A stretch of DNA of 40,309 nt, from NCBI GenBank assembly GCA_001556025.1, contig LSIB01000057.1, positions 1 through 40,309 of the forward strand, written 5' to 3'. The position numbers and the translations under genes were made by a program. The DNA comes from Rhizobiales bacterium CCH3-A5. Lineage in GTDB: Bacteria > Pseudomonadota > Alphaproteobacteria > Rhizobiales > Beijerinckiaceae. A model generated the notes under the pieces. The model worked only from the letters and a program-made list of their open reading frames with translations. It was not told where the DNA came from and did no database searches. Of the stretch, positions 23,959 to 32,275 are shown piece after piece. How positions within the stretch are numbered: the first letter of the stretch is position 1; every line of letters begins with the position of its first letter.

Positions 23959-24555
23959 TCACGGCTTAGCTTGGGCCTTCGGATAGCGCGCGTCGAGGGC
24001 GAGATTGGCGGTCAGGACGTTGACGCGCGGCCGGCCGATAAAGCCGAGCAGGTAGCCTTCGGTGTTCTGTCCGACGATCTCGGCGACCTGCGCCAGCTGG
24101 ACGCCGCGGGCCTTGGCGATGCGCTCGATCTGCCGCGCGGCATTCTCGGGCGAGATATGCGGGTCGAGGCCCGAGGCCGAGGCCTGCACTGCGTCGGGCG
24201 GGATCGGCGCAGCGCCGTCGGCCGCGCGGCTGGCCTCGGCGTCGGTCTTGACCCGCGCCGCGAGATCCTCGTTCAGCGGCCCGAGATTGGAGCCTGACGA
24301 GGAGGACGCGTCGTAGCCGTCCTTGCCGGCAGCCGAGGGACGCGGGCGCAGATAGGCCTCGCCCGAGAAGTTCTGGCCGATCAGCGCCGAGCCGACGACC
24401 GCGCCGGAGCCGTTGCGGATCAGCGAGCCGCCGGCTTGCGCCGGGAACAGCGCCTGCGACACGGCGGTGACGCCGAGCGGATAGGCGACGCCGAGCAGGA
24501 GGGTGAACAGGACCATCGAGACGATGGCGGGGCGAAGATTGGAGACGAGGCTCAT
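23959..24555 (-). CDS. kdpC: K+-transporting ATPase subunit KdpC
   Basis: The 198-aa subunit has one N-terminal membrane helix (about 9-32) and a periplasmic domain. Recognised family parts are YPLGVTAVSQALFP, GSALIGQNFSGEAYLRPRPSA, SGSNLGPLNEDL, ASGLDPHISPENA and the closing LNLALD-like TANLALDARYP. It stabilises the KdpA-KdpB complex. ATG 24555 is the family start; the open frame upstream runs through an intergenic palindrome into kdpB and is not coding. The 116-bp gap to kdpB is unusually long for this operon and holds the palindrome at 24586-24663. Confidence 0.95.
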   Translation of the reverse strand: MSLVSNLRPAIVSMVLFTLLLGVAYPLGVTAVSQALFPAQAGGSLIRNGSGAVVGSALIGQNFSGEAYLRPRPSAAGKDGYDASSSSGSNLGPLNEDLAARVKTDAEASRAADGAAPIPPDAVQASASGLDPHISPENAARQIERIAKARGVQLAQVAEIVGQNTEGYLLGFIGRPRVNVLTANLALDARYPKAQAKP

Positions 24556-24585
24556 GGTTTTGGACCTGTGTGTCAGTGGCTTTGC

Positions 24586-24663
24586 CGTCATTGCGAGCGC
24601 AGCGAAGCAATCCAGGATAGGTGGAGCGAGACGCTGGATTGCTTCGCTGCGCTCGCAATGACG
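24586..24663. repeat. Perfect palindromic repeat, two 30-bp arms, inside kdp operon
   Basis: The left arm begins CGTCATTGCGAGCGCAGCG (24586-24615), and the right arm (24634-24663) is its exact reverse complement. The spacer is 18 bp. This is a widespread intergenic repeat of alphaproteobacteria, often read by mistake as a peptide like CERSEAIQ or DCFAALAMT. In RNA it would be a very stable hairpin between kdpB and kdpC, which could protect the upstream kdpFAB message or lower kdpCDE output. Confidence 0.9.
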
Positions 24664-24671
24664 AGGGAGCG

Positions 24672-26726
24672 TCAGGCAAGCTTCAACGCGACGACGATCA
24701 TGTCGATCAGCTTTATGCCGACGAAGGGCGCGATCAGCCCGCCGATGCCGTAGATGGTGAGGTTGCGCGAGAGCAGCTTGGCCGCCCCGATGGCGCGGTA
24801 GCGCACGCCGCGCAGTGCCAGCGGAATCAGCGCGACGATGACCAGCGCGTTGAAGATCACCGCCGAGAGAATGGCGCTTTCGGGGCTGCCGAGCCCCATC
24901 ACGTTCAGCCCCGACAGCGCCGGCAGCGAGGCGACGAACAGCGCCGGGATGATGGCGAAATACTTCGCCACGTCGTTGGCGATCGAGAAGGTCGTCAGCG
25001 CCCCGCGCGTGATCAGGAGTTGCTTGCCGACCTCGACGATCTCCAGAACCTTGGTCGGGTCCGAATCGAGATCGACCATGTTGCCGGCCTCGCGCGCGGC
25101 CTGCGCGCCGGTCTGCATCGCGACGCCGACATCGGCCTGGGCGAGGGCAGGGGCGTCGTTGGCGCCGTCCCCGCACATCGCCACGAGGCGGCCCTTGGCC
25201 TGCTCGGCGCGGATGATGCGCAGCTTGTCCTCCGGGGTGGCCTCGGCGAGGAAGTCGTCGACGCCGGCCTCGGATGCGATCGCGGCGGCGGTCACGGGGT
25301 TGTCGCCGGTGATCATCACCGTGCGCACGCCCATGCGCCGCAAGTCGGCGAAGCGCTCCTTGACGCCGGGCTTGACCACGTCCTTGAGATGGATGACGCC
25401 GACCAGCGCACCGTTTTCGCTGACGGCGAGCGGCGTGCCGCCGGAGCGCGCGACCTTGTCGATCGCCTGTCGCAGCTCGGCCGGCACCTGTCCCTCCGAC
25501 AGATCGAGCGTCTTCAGCACGGCCTCGACCGCGCCCTTGCGCCACGACTTTCCGTCGGCGTCGAACCCGGATTGGCGGGTCGTGGCCGTGAAGGGGATCG
25601 GCGTCGCCCCGGCCGGGGACTGGGCGGTGACGCCCTGGTTGCGGGCGAGCTCGACGATCGAGCGGCCTTCCGGCGTCTCGTCGGCCAAAGAGGCCATCAG
25701 CGCGGCGCGCAGCGCCGCATCGGGGCGCACGCCCGGCGCGGGCACGACCTCGACCGCCATGCGGTTGCCGAAGGTGATCGTGCCGGTCTTGTCGAGCAGC
25801 AGCGTGTCGACGTCGCCGGCGGCCTCGACCGCGCGGCCCGAGGTCGCAAGCACATTGACCTTGAGCAGCCGGTCCATGCCGGCGATGCCGACCGCGCTGA
25901 GCAGCCCGCCAATCGTGGTCGGGATCAGCGTCACGAACAGCGCGCCGAGCACCATCGGATCGAGCGTGACGCCCGAGAACGCGCCCAAGCCCGTCAAGGT
26001 GACGACCGCGATCAGGAAGACCAACGTCAGGCCGGCGAGCAGGACCGCGAGCGCGAGTTCGTTGGGCGTCTTGCGGCGGTCCGCGCCTTCCACCATCGCG
26101 ATCATGCGGTCGAGGAAGGAAGAGCCGGGCTGGGAGGTGACCCTGACCTTGAGCCAGTCGGAGACGACGGTGGTGCCGCCGGTGACGGCCGAGCGGTCGC
26201 CGCCGCTCTCGCGGATCACGGGCGCGGACTCGCCGGTGATTGCGGCCTCGTTGACCGAGGCGACGCCCTCGACGATCTCGCCATCGGCGGGGATGACGTC
26301 GCCGGCCTCGACCAGGACGATATCGCCGACGCCCAGTTCGTGAGCCGGCGTCGGGATCATGGCGTTGCGCGAGGCGTCGATGATCAGCTTGGCTTTGGTG
26401 GTGACGCGGGTCGCGCGAAGCGAGTCGGCGGCCGCCTTGCCGCGCCCTTCGGCGATGGCCTCGGCGAAATTGGCGAACAGCACGGTCAGCCAGAGCCAGA
26501 CCGCGATCTGGATGGCGAAGAGTGCCGGCTGCCCGCCGGCGAGCGCCGCGATGGCCGAGATCGTGGCGAGTGCGGCGACGACCTCGGTGGCGAGGATAAC
26601 CGGGTTGCCGGCTAGCGCTCGCGGATCGAGCTTGGCGAAGGCGCTCTTCAGGGCCGTCAGGACGACGCCCTGATCGAACGCGCCGGATTTGGCGCGAGAC
26701 TCTGATTTTGAAACAGAGATGGACAT
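24672..26726 (-). CDS. kdpB: K+-transporting P-type ATPase subunit KdpB
   Basis: The 684-aa P-type ATPase has the phosphorylation site DKTGT at D312, the actuator motif TGES at 164-167, and later [14 protein letters not shown] and [19 protein letters not shown] in the nucleotide and phosphorylation domains. Length matches the family (about 680). It hydrolyses ATP to drive K+ uptake through KdpA. S167 in TGES corresponds to the serine whose phosphorylation shuts off KdpB in E. coli. ATG 26726 ([13 protein letters not shown]) was chosen over the frame opening at 26771, which would overlap kdpA. It follows kdpA by 22 bp. Confidence 0.96.
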   Translation of the reverse strand: MSISVSKSESRAKSGAFDQGVVLTALKSAFAKLDPRALAGNPVILATEVVAALATISAIAALAGGQPALFAIQIAVWLWLTVLFANFAEAIAEGRGKAAADSLRATRVTTKAKLIIDASRNAMIPTPAHELGVGDIVLVEAGDVIPADGEIVEGVASVNEAAITGESAPVIRESGGDRSAVTGGTTVVSDWLKVRVTSQPGSSFLDRMIAMVEGADRRKTPNELALAVLLAGLTLVFLIAVVTLTGLGAFSGVTLDPMVLGALFVTLIPTTIGGLLSAVGIAGMDRLLKVNVLATSGRAVEAAGDVDTLLLDKTGTITFGNRMAVEVVPAPGVRPDAALRAALMASLADETPEGRSIVELARNQGVTAQSPAGATPIPFTATTRQSGFDADGKSWRKGAVEAVLKTLDLSEGQVPAELRQAIDKVARSGGTPLAVSENGALVGVIHLKDVVKPGVKERFADLRRMGVRTVMITGDNPVTAAAIASEAGVDDFLAEATPEDKLRIIRAEQAKGRLVAMCGDGANDAPALAQADVGVAMQTGAQAAREAGNMVDLDSDPTKVLEIVEVGKQLLITRGALTTFSIANDVAKYFAIIPALFVASLPALSGLNVMGLGSPESAILSAVIFNALVIVALIPLALRGVRYRAIGAAKLLSRNLTIYGIGGLIAPFVGIKLIDMIVVALKLA

Positions 26727-26748
26727 GGAACGGATTTCCTTTGTCGGC

Positions 26749-28464
26749 TCAGCGTGAGGCTGCGGCGCCAAGCAACTGGAAGTGCTCGACGATCGGCCCC
26801 AGCGCGAGCGCGGGGAAGAACTGCAGGCCGCCCAGGATCAGGATGATGCCGATGAGCAGGCCGACGAAGAGCGGGCTGTCGGAGGGCAGGGTGCCTGCGG
26901 TGGCCGCGAGCTTCGGCTTGGCCGCGATCGCGCCTGCTATGGCCAGCACAGGAATGGCGTAGGCGAAGCGGCCGAGCAGCATCGCGATGCCGAGTGTCGT
27001 GTTCCACCAGGGCGCGTTGGCGGTCAGGCCCGCATAGGCCGAGCCGTTGTTCCCCGCCGCCGAGGAGTAGGCGTAGAGGATCTCGGTCAATCCGCGCGGA
27101 CCTTTGTTGAGCAGGCCTTCCAGCGCCACCGGCGTCACCGCTGAGGCTGCCGAGAAGCCGAGGATGGCCAGCGGCAGGATCAGCACCGCCAGCATGGCGA
27201 ACTTGATCTCGCGCGCCTCGACTTTTTTGCCGAGATATTCCGGGGTGCGTCCGACCATGAGGCCGGCGACGAAGACGGCCAGAAGCGCCATCACCACCAT
27301 GCCGTAGAGACCCGAGCCGACGCCGCCCGGCAGAACTTCGCCGAGCTGGATCATGAACAGCGCCATGCCGCCGCCCAGCGGCATGAATGAGCCGTGCATG
27401 GAATTGACCGAGCCGTTCGACGCGCCGGTGGTCTGCGCCGCCCAGAGCGCGGACGCCGCCGGGCCGAAGCGGACCTCCTTGCCTTCCATGTTGGCGGTCG
27501 GATTGCTGATTCCAGCAGCTGTTAGCGCAGGCTGCGGCGTCAGCGTCTCGGAGGAATAGATCACGGCGGCGGCGACGCCGACCAGGATCACCATGGCGGC
27601 CAGAAGAGCGCGCGCCTCACGGCGCGCGCCGGCGACGCGGCCGAAGGCGACGACGGTCCCGAAGGCGAGCGCGTTCAGCGAGACGACCTCGATAAGGTTC
27701 GTGAGCGGCGAGGGGTTTTCGAAGGGATGGGCGGAATTGACGTTGAAGACGCCGCCGCCATTGGTGCCCCACTGCTTGATCGCCTCCTGCGAGGCGGTTG
27801 GGGCGAGCGCGATCACCTGCTTGACGCCTTCAAGCGTCGCGGCCTCGACATTGGCCAGCAGCGTCTGCGGCACGCCGGCGGCGACCAGTGCTAGCGCGGT
27901 CACGAGCGACAGCGGCAGCAGCACGTAGAGGACGACCCTGGTCAGATCGACCCAGAAATTGCCAAGCGTCTCGCCGCGATCGGCGGCGAAGGCGCGCGCG
28001 ATGGCTGCCGCGACCGCTAGCCCCGCGCCGGCCGAGACGAAGTTCTGCACGGTGAGCCCAGCCATCTGGCTGAGATGGCTCATCGTGGTCTCGCCACCAT
28101 AGGACTGCCAGTTCGTGTTGGTGACGAAGCTGACCGCCGTGTTGAAGGCGAGGTGCGGGGACAGGCCGTCAAACCCTTGCGGGTTGAGCGGCAGCAGGTT
28201 CTGGAAGCGAAGCTGCAGGTAGAGCATCACGAAGCCGGCCGCGCTAAAGGCGATGAGTGCGCCAGCGTAAGCCAGCCAGCTCTGCCCCTTCTTCCCGTCG
28301 ATGCCGAAGGCAGCGTAAGTCAGCCGCTCGACCGGCGCGAGCACCGGATCGAGCCAGGTGCGCCCGCCCGCCCAGACGCGGCCCATGAACAATCCCAGCG
28401 GCCATCCGATGGCCACCGTCAGCGCGATCGTGAAGACGATCTCGGCCCAGCCCCGCCAATCCAT
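26749..28464 (-). CDS. kdpA: K+-transporting ATPase subunit KdpA
   Basis: The 571-aa membrane subunit belongs to the superfamily of K+ transporters with four pore-loop repeats. Recognisable filter regions are [36 protein letters not shown], the middle [15 protein letters not shown] and [14 protein letters not shown] near the C-terminus. It has about ten membrane helices. It selects and conducts K+ for KdpB. ATG 28464 has AAGGAGA upstream; the open frame beyond it runs into kdpF in another frame. Confidence 0.96.
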   Translation of the reverse strand: MDWRGWAEIVFTIALTVAIGWPLGLFMGRVWAGGRTWLDPVLAPVERLTYAAFGIDGKKGQSWLAYAGALIAFSAAGFVMLYLQLRFQNLLPLNPQGFDGLSPHLAFNTAVSFVTNTNWQSYGGETTMSHLSQMAGLTVQNFVSAGAGLAVAAAIARAFAADRGETLGNFWVDLTRVVLYVLLPLSLVTALALVAAGVPQTLLANVEAATLEGVKQVIALAPTASQEAIKQWGTNGGGVFNVNSAHPFENPSPLTNLIEVVSLNALAFGTVVAFGRVAGARREARALLAAMVILVGVAAAVIYSSETLTPQPALTAAGISNPTANMEGKEVRFGPAASALWAAQTTGASNGSVNSMHGSFMPLGGGMALFMIQLGEVLPGGVGSGLYGMVVMALLAVFVAGLMVGRTPEYLGKKVEAREIKFAMLAVLILPLAILGFSAASAVTPVALEGLLNKGPRGLTEILYAYSSAAGNNGSAYAGLTANAPWWNTTLGIAMLLGRFAYAIPVLAIAGAIAAKPKLAATAGTLPSDSPLFVGLLIGIILILGGLQFFPALALGPIVEHFQLLGAAASR

Positions 28465-28492
28465 CGCGAGGTCTCCTTTGTGAATTGAGAGG

Positions 28493-28579
28493 TCAGAAGC
28501 GGTCGGGGCGCAGAAGCGCTGCGACCATGTAGACCGCGAGCCCAAGCGCCGCGGTCGCGTAGAGAAAGGTTAGCGCCAT
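28493..28579 (-). CDS. kdpF: K+-transporting ATPase small subunit KdpF
   Basis: This 28-aa ORF encodes one membrane helix and ends in ALLRPDRF, the hallmark end of KdpF (L-x-x-P-E/D-R-F). KdpF stabilises the KdpABC complex in the membrane. It lies 28 bp before kdpA on the same strand. It is short enough to be missed by gene finders. Confidence 0.9.
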   Translation of the reverse strand: MALTFLYATAALGLAVYMVAALLRPDRF

Positions 28580-28584
28580 GGTCG

Positions 28585-28668
28585 TCAGACCTTGCGCAGC
28601 AGCGACGCATAGAGGCCGAAGAGCGCAAACGCCCCGGCACCGAGCGCGAGATAGAGAATGTCGGCCAT
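28585..28668 (-). CDS. 27-aa single-helix ORF upstream of kdpF
   Basis: ATG 28668 opens a 27-codon frame (MADILYLALGAGAFALFGL, then YASLLRKV), a single strong membrane helix with a positive tail. GGAG lies 11 bases upstream. It ends 5 bp before kdpF, so the two would be translated together as the first genes of the operon. I recall similar short ORFs ahead of kdpF in related bacteria but know no experimental work on them. It could be an additional KdpABC-stabilising peptide. Confidence 0.6.
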   Translation of the reverse strand: MADILYLALGAGAFALFGLYASLLRKV

Positions 28669-28746
28669 GAGCCTTACTCCGGTCAGTTTCGACTGGAGAG
28701 ATGGTCCCGACCTCCCTCAAGGGTCGAGCGGGAAGGGTGAGGCCGG

Positions 28747-28763
28747 GCATAAGGGTTGCGTAA
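28747..28763 (-). promoter_or_regulatory. Candidate KdpE operator (direct repeat)
   Basis: On the minus strand TTACGC (28758-28763) and TTATGC (28747-28752) are direct repeats whose starts are 11 bp apart, one helical turn, as is typical for OmpR-family regulators. They lie about 80-95 bp upstream of the first ORF of the kdp operon. Confidence 0.4.
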
Positions 28764-28852
28764 AGACGCCGAGCGCCATGCATCGCGGCGTCCCGTCCGT
28801 AGCCGAGCGCTTGCCAAACGGCGATGCAGGCGGCATTGACTGGCGCTAAGCC

Positions 28853-28942
28853 GGAAGGGTGGCCGAGTGGTTTAAGGCAGCGGTCTTGAAAACCGCCGTG
28901 GGTGGAAGCCCACCGTGGGTTCGAATCCCACCCCTTCCGCCA
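28853..28942 (+). tRNA. tRNA-Ser (anticodon UGA)
   Basis: The 90-nt gene folds as a class II tRNA. The acceptor stem GGAAGGG pairs with CCCTTCC (28932-28938), and an encoded CCA ends at 28942. The D-arm is GGCCGAGTGGTTTAAGGC, the anticodon stem CGGTC...GACCG-like holds the loop CTTGAAA with anticodon TGA, a long variable arm GTGGGTGGAAGCCCACC follows, and the T-arm contains GGTTCGAATCC. It reads UCN serine codons, chiefly UCA. It is divergent from the kdp operon. Confidence 0.96.
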
Positions 28943-29154
28943 CTCTCGTCGCGCCGCCGCCGGCTGCGACCTGTCGCGCTGGCATCGTCGTCGATGCTCT
29001 TCTCGGACCTCTCCACCATTTCCGATCACGTCCGCGCGAGCACTTGGTCGGGACATGACCTTCGCGGAACCTGTCGTCGCGGCCTGTGTTGATCGGACGC
29101 ATCCGATACGGCGCGCGCGTCGTATCTGGTCCGCCAATACAAGGAGATGCGACC

Positions 29155-29547
29155 ATGACGAAGCCGACGATCCGGATCGCTGTCGCCGCAGCCGCACTCG
29201 CGACCGCAGGCGCCGCGTTCGCCAATACGCCCGTCGAGGGCGACGCCATCAAGCAACTCGTCTCGGGCAAGCGGATTTATCTGGCCGCGCCCATCGGCGG
29301 CGAGTTTCCGCTCTTCTACCGCCCCGACGGGCAGGTCGACGGCTCCGGCGAGGCCATCGGCCTGGGACGTTTCCTGAAGCCCAAGGACAAGGGGCGATGG
29401 TGGGTGCGCGGCAATAATCTCTGCCAGAAATGGGAAACCTGGTATGACGGCAAGACGATCTGCTTCACCCTGACCGACCTTGGTGGCAGCAAGGTGAAAT
29501 GGATTCAGGACAATGGCGACACCGGCGTCGCCCGCATCGGCAACTGA
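29155..29547 (+). CDS. Small exported protein, unknown function
   Basis: The 130-aa product has a signal peptide (MTKPTIRIAVAAAALATAGAAFA, cleavage likely after AFA). The mature part is compact and includes a Trp- and Cys-bearing core, RWWVRGNNLCQKWETWYDG followed by KTICFTLTDLG; the two cysteines could form a disulfide. Similar W/G/C patterns occur in small periplasmic proteins of Rhizobiales such as DUF995-like ones, but I am not certain of the family. I chose ATG 29155, which has AAGGAG eight bases upstream; the frame is open to 29086. A good terminator follows at 29601-29630. Confidence 0.75.
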   Translation: MTKPTIRIAVAAAALATAGAAFANTPVEGDAIKQLVSGKRIYLAAPIGGEFPLFYRPDGQVDGSGEAIGLGRFLKPKDKGRWWVRGNNLCQKWETWYDGKTICFTLTDLGGSKVKWIQDNGDTGVARIGN

Positions 29548-29600
29548 GCCCGGGTTCCGCCCCGTCCGACCTCTAAACCACTCATCCGAAATGGTTTTCT

Positions 29601-29630
29601 ACAGGCTCGCTCACGCGAGCCTGTTTCGTT
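29601..29630 (+). terminator. Intrinsic terminator after the exported protein gene
   Basis: The perfect 10-bp arms ACAGGCTCGC (29601-29610) and GCGAGCCTGT (29615-29624) flank a TCAC loop and are followed by TTCGTT. It is 53 bp after the stop codon. Confidence 0.8.
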
Positions 29631-29767
29631 GCAGGGCGGCAACGCGCCCCGGCAAAGTTACCGCATTGCACCGGCACCTTGACGGATGCCGCATTTTCGA
29701 CACCTTTGTGACCGCTCAACGGCATGATGGGAGTCCGTTAAGCGTGTGGTCGCCAGCGATCCTCCGC

Positions 29768-29782
29768 TTAACGATCCCTTAA
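29768..29782 (+). promoter_or_regulatory. CtrA-type box TTAA-N7-TTAA before rlpA
   Basis: TTAA (29768-29771), seven bases, TTAA (29779-29782), followed by C: an exact match to the binding site of CtrA, the cell-cycle master regulator of alphaproteobacteria. It is 84 bp before the rlpA start. A GANTC site, the target of the cell-cycle methylase CcrM, lies 33 bp upstream. Confidence 0.6.
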
Positions 29783-29866
29783 CGGGATTGTCCGAAAACT
29801 TCGGTTTCGCCGCGACTGCGGCTTTGCCGACACAGTGGTTTTCGGCGCGAAAAGTGGAACGATGGA

Positions 29867-31000
29867 ATGATGCGCGGCGAACGCTCCTCGGCCCCGACCG
29901 GTTCCAGCGAAATCCCGGGATCGGCCAGCAGCCCGAGCCGAAGCGATGTCGCCGTCCGTGCCGCGAAGCTGGGATGCGTCGTCATAGCCGGCTTGTTCCT
30001 GGCCAATTGCGCCAATGATCAGGTCGCCCGGCGCGGCGGCAAATCGAAGGAAATCGGCGCGTTCTCCCATCCCAAATACGGCACGGCCAGCCCACGCGTC
30101 GTCGCCGAGGGGCAGGAGGTGCCAAAGGGCGGCGGTCGCCAGTTGATCGGCAAGAGCTATTCCATCGCCGGCAAGCGCTACACGCCCTATGACAAGCCGG
30201 TCGGCTACACTTCGGTCGGCACGGCGTCCTGGTATGGCGAGGCTTTTCATGGCCGCCGCACCGCCAATGGCGAGGTCTATGACCGCCATGGCATCAGCGC
30301 CGCCCACCCGACAATGCCGCTGCCGGCCTATGCCCGCGTCACCAACATGCTCAACAACCGCTCGATCATCGTGCGCGTCAACGATCGCGGCCCGTACCAT
30401 GGCGGTCGGGTCATGGACGTGTCGCAGCGGACGGCCGACGCGCTCGCCTTCCGCCATCTCGGCACGGCCCGCGTGAAGCTCGAATATCTCGGCCAGGCCT
30501 CGCTTGGCGGCTCCGACGACAGGCTGCTGCTCGCGACGCTTCGCACCGACGGCCAGCCGGCGGCGATCCCGGGGACGAGCGCGCGCACGCTTGTCGCAAG
30601 TTCCACCGATGTTGCGCCGTCGCGTTCGCCGAGCGCCGATCTCGACGATGCTCCGGCCGAGCGCGAGCAGCCTGTGGTGCAGGCCTATGCGCCCATCCGA
30701 ACGATCGCACCCTCCGCGCCTGTATCAGCGACGCTGGTCTCGACCGTTCCGCCTGGCGGCACGCCGGTTCGCGCCGCACCGCTGCCGCCGAGCCGGCCCT
30801 TCGACCTCGACACCATTGCGAACGCCGGCACGCCCGTCGTGGTTCCCGCGACGCTGCGCAGCACGCTGCCGCCGACCCGCACCACCGTCGCCAGCCTCTT
30901 CGCCGCACCGGAACGCGCGCCGGCGCAGCGCTTCTCGACATCGCATCCGCTGGCTCGCGATCTCGCTCCGCAGACCCTGCAGCCGCTGTCGCGAAATTGA
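29867..31000 (+). CDS. rlpA: RlpA-family septal lipoprotein / lytic transglycosylase
   Basis: The 377-aa protein has a lipobox LANC at 45-48, so the mature form is a lipoprotein beginning at C48; about 30 mainly hydrophilic residues precede the hydrophobic signal core. The double-psi beta-barrel domain (about 100-210) carries GTASWYGEAFHGRRTANGE and IIVRVNDRGPYHGGRVMDVS, with the Asp expected to be catalytic in RlpA enzymes that cut glycan strands lacking peptide stems. The tail (210-377) is Pro/Ala/Thr-rich and has no recognisable SPOR domain, unlike E. coli RlpA. It probably acts at the cell envelope during division. It lies directly before a D-Ala-D-Ala carboxypeptidase, which trims the stem peptides. 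Confidence 0.88.
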   Translation: MMRGERSSAPTGSSEIPGSASSPSRSDVAVRAAKLGCVVIAGLFLANCANDQVARRGGKSKEIGAFSHPKYGTASPRVVAEGQEVPKGGGRQLIGKSYSIAGKRYTPYDKPVGYTSVGTASWYGEAFHGRRTANGEVYDRHGISAAHPTMPLPAYARVTNMLNNRSIIVRVNDRGPYHGGRVMDVSQRTADALAFRHLGTARVKLEYLGQASLGGSDDRLLLATLRTDGQPAAIPGTSARTLVASSTDVAPSRSPSADLDDAPAEREQPVVQAYAPIRTIAPSAPVSATLVSTVPPGGTPVRAAPLPPSRPFDLDTIANAGTPVVVPATLRSTLPPTRTTVASLFAAPERAPAQRFSTSHPLARDLAPQTLQPLSRN

Positions 31001-31049
31001 AGCGCGCGAGGCTTGACCGGCCTCGCATCTCGCTGCTTCTGATCGCGGC

Positions 31050-32270
31050 ATGATTAAGCGTGCCGATATTCCGATGACCTGGCTCAGGCTGCCGAGGCTG
31101 ACGCGGCTTCTTTCGGCTGCTGTCGGATTACTTGCCTGCGTGCTGACAGCATCCCCGGCGACGGCTCAGGGCTTCCAGTCCGCCGCGCCGTATGCCGTGC
31201 TGATGGACGCAGCCAGCGGCACGATCCTCTACGAAAAGGCCGCCGACGAGCTGATGGCGCCGGCCAGCATCGCCAAAATCGCGACCGCGCTCGTCGCCTT
31301 CGAGGAGATCGCGCAGGGCCGCATGACGCTCGACACCGAGATCGGCGTCTCCGAGAACGCCTGGCGCAAGGGCGGCGGAGTCTCGGGCGGCTCGACCATG
31401 TTCGCGCAGCTCAACAGCCGCGTGAAGCTGTCCGACATCCTGCAGGGCATCATCGTCCAGTCCGGCAATGACGCCTCGATCGCACTGGCCGAGGCCGTCG
31501 CCGGAGACGAGGCGAGCTTCGCCCGGCTGATGACGGAGCGGGTGAGAGCGCTGGGGCTGACGAAATCTGTCTTCCGCAACGCGACCGGCATGGGCGACCC
31601 GCAGCAGAAGGTCACGGCCCGCGAGATGGCTCGGCTGTCGGACCACATCATCAGGACCTATCCCGAGCTCTACAGGATGTTCGGCCAGCGAGAATTCACC
31701 TGGAACAAGATCAGGCAGCAGAACCGCAATCCGTTGCTGACCATGGAGATCGGCGCGGACGGCTTGAAGACCGGCAATATCGACGAATCCGGCTACGGCC
31801 TGGTCGGCTCGGCGGTCCAGAACGGCCAGCGCCTGATTGTCGTCGTCAACGGGCTCAAGAATGCGCGTGACCGGGCGCAGGAATCGCGAAAGCTGCTCGA
31901 ATGGGGCTTTCGCGCCTTCGAGGCGCGCCGGATTTTTGGCGAGGGTGAGATCGTCGGCGAGGCAAGCGTCTTCGGCGGCGAGAAGGGCCGCATCGGCTTG
32001 CGCGCCAAGGGGCCGGTCAGCCTGCTGATCCCGCGCGGCAGCGGCGAGCGGGTCTCTGCCCGCATCGTCTATCGTGGCCCACTGACCGCGCCGGTGCAGG
32101 AGGGTGCCGAGATCGGCCGGCTGCTCGTTACGCGCGGCGACGTCAAGACGCTGGAAATCCCCCTCTTCGCGGCGGAATCGGTCGGACCCGGCACGCTGCA
32201 GCAGCGCGCGCTGGATGCTCTGTTCGAAGTCTCGACGGGCTGGGTCCGCAAGGCGCTGGGGCGAAGCTGA
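31050..32270 (+). CDS. D-alanyl-D-alanine carboxypeptidase (low-mass PBP)
   Basis: The 406-aa protein is a serine peptidase of family S11. Active-site motifs are S73-x-x-K76 (PASIAKIAT), S138-G-N140 and K240-T-G242. A signal peptide precedes (cleavage after ATAQ region, about residue 40), and a C-terminal beta-rich domain (about 290-380) and an amphipathic end helix for membrane contact follow, as in DacA and DacC. It removes the last D-Ala of peptidoglycan stems in the periplasm. ATG 31074 is an alternative start that gives a shorter signal peptide. The gene is 49 bp behind rlpA and 5 bp before tmk, so it may be co-transcribed with both. Confidence 0.92.
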   Translation: MIKRADIPMTWLRLPRLTRLLSAAVGLLACVLTASPATAQGFQSAAPYAVLMDAASGTILYEKAADELMAPASIAKIATALVAFEEIAQGRMTLDTEIGVSENAWRKGGGVSGGSTMFAQLNSRVKLSDILQGIIVQSGNDASIALAEAVAGDEASFARLMTERVRALGLTKSVFRNATGMGDPQQKVTAREMARLSDHIIRTYPELYRMFGQREFTWNKIRQQNRNPLLTMEIGADGLKTGNIDESGYGLVGSAVQNGQRLIVVVNGLKNARDRAQESRKLLEWGFRAFEARRIFGEGEIVGEASVFGGEKGRIGLRAKGPVSLLIPRGSGERVSARIVYRGPLTAPVQEGAEIGRLLVTRGDVKTLEIPLFAAESVGPGTLQQRALDALFEVSTGWVRKALGRS

Positions 32271-32275
32271 GCGGC

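Larger units (their letters stand above)
29548..29866. other. Intergenic region with terminator and CtrA-type box
   Basis: This 319-bp stretch has no gene. It holds the terminator of the preceding gene, a GAGTC (GANTC methylation) site at 29731-29735, an inverted pair CGTTAAGCG (29736-29744) and CGCTTAACG (29765-29773), the TTAA-N7-TTAA box, and the leader of rlpA. It is clearly a regulatory region for rlpA. Confidence 0.6.

Noticed and set aside
24556..25545. N-terminal extension of KdpC
   Set aside because: Runs through an intergenic palindrome and kdpB; the peptide CERSEAIQ is the known mistranslation of that repeat.
24621..26615. 664-codon open frame on the plus strand across kdpB
   Set aside because: Antisense to a clear P-type ATPase; composition is Arg/Asp/Gly-rich as expected from the complement of a high-GC gene, with no motif or ribosome site.
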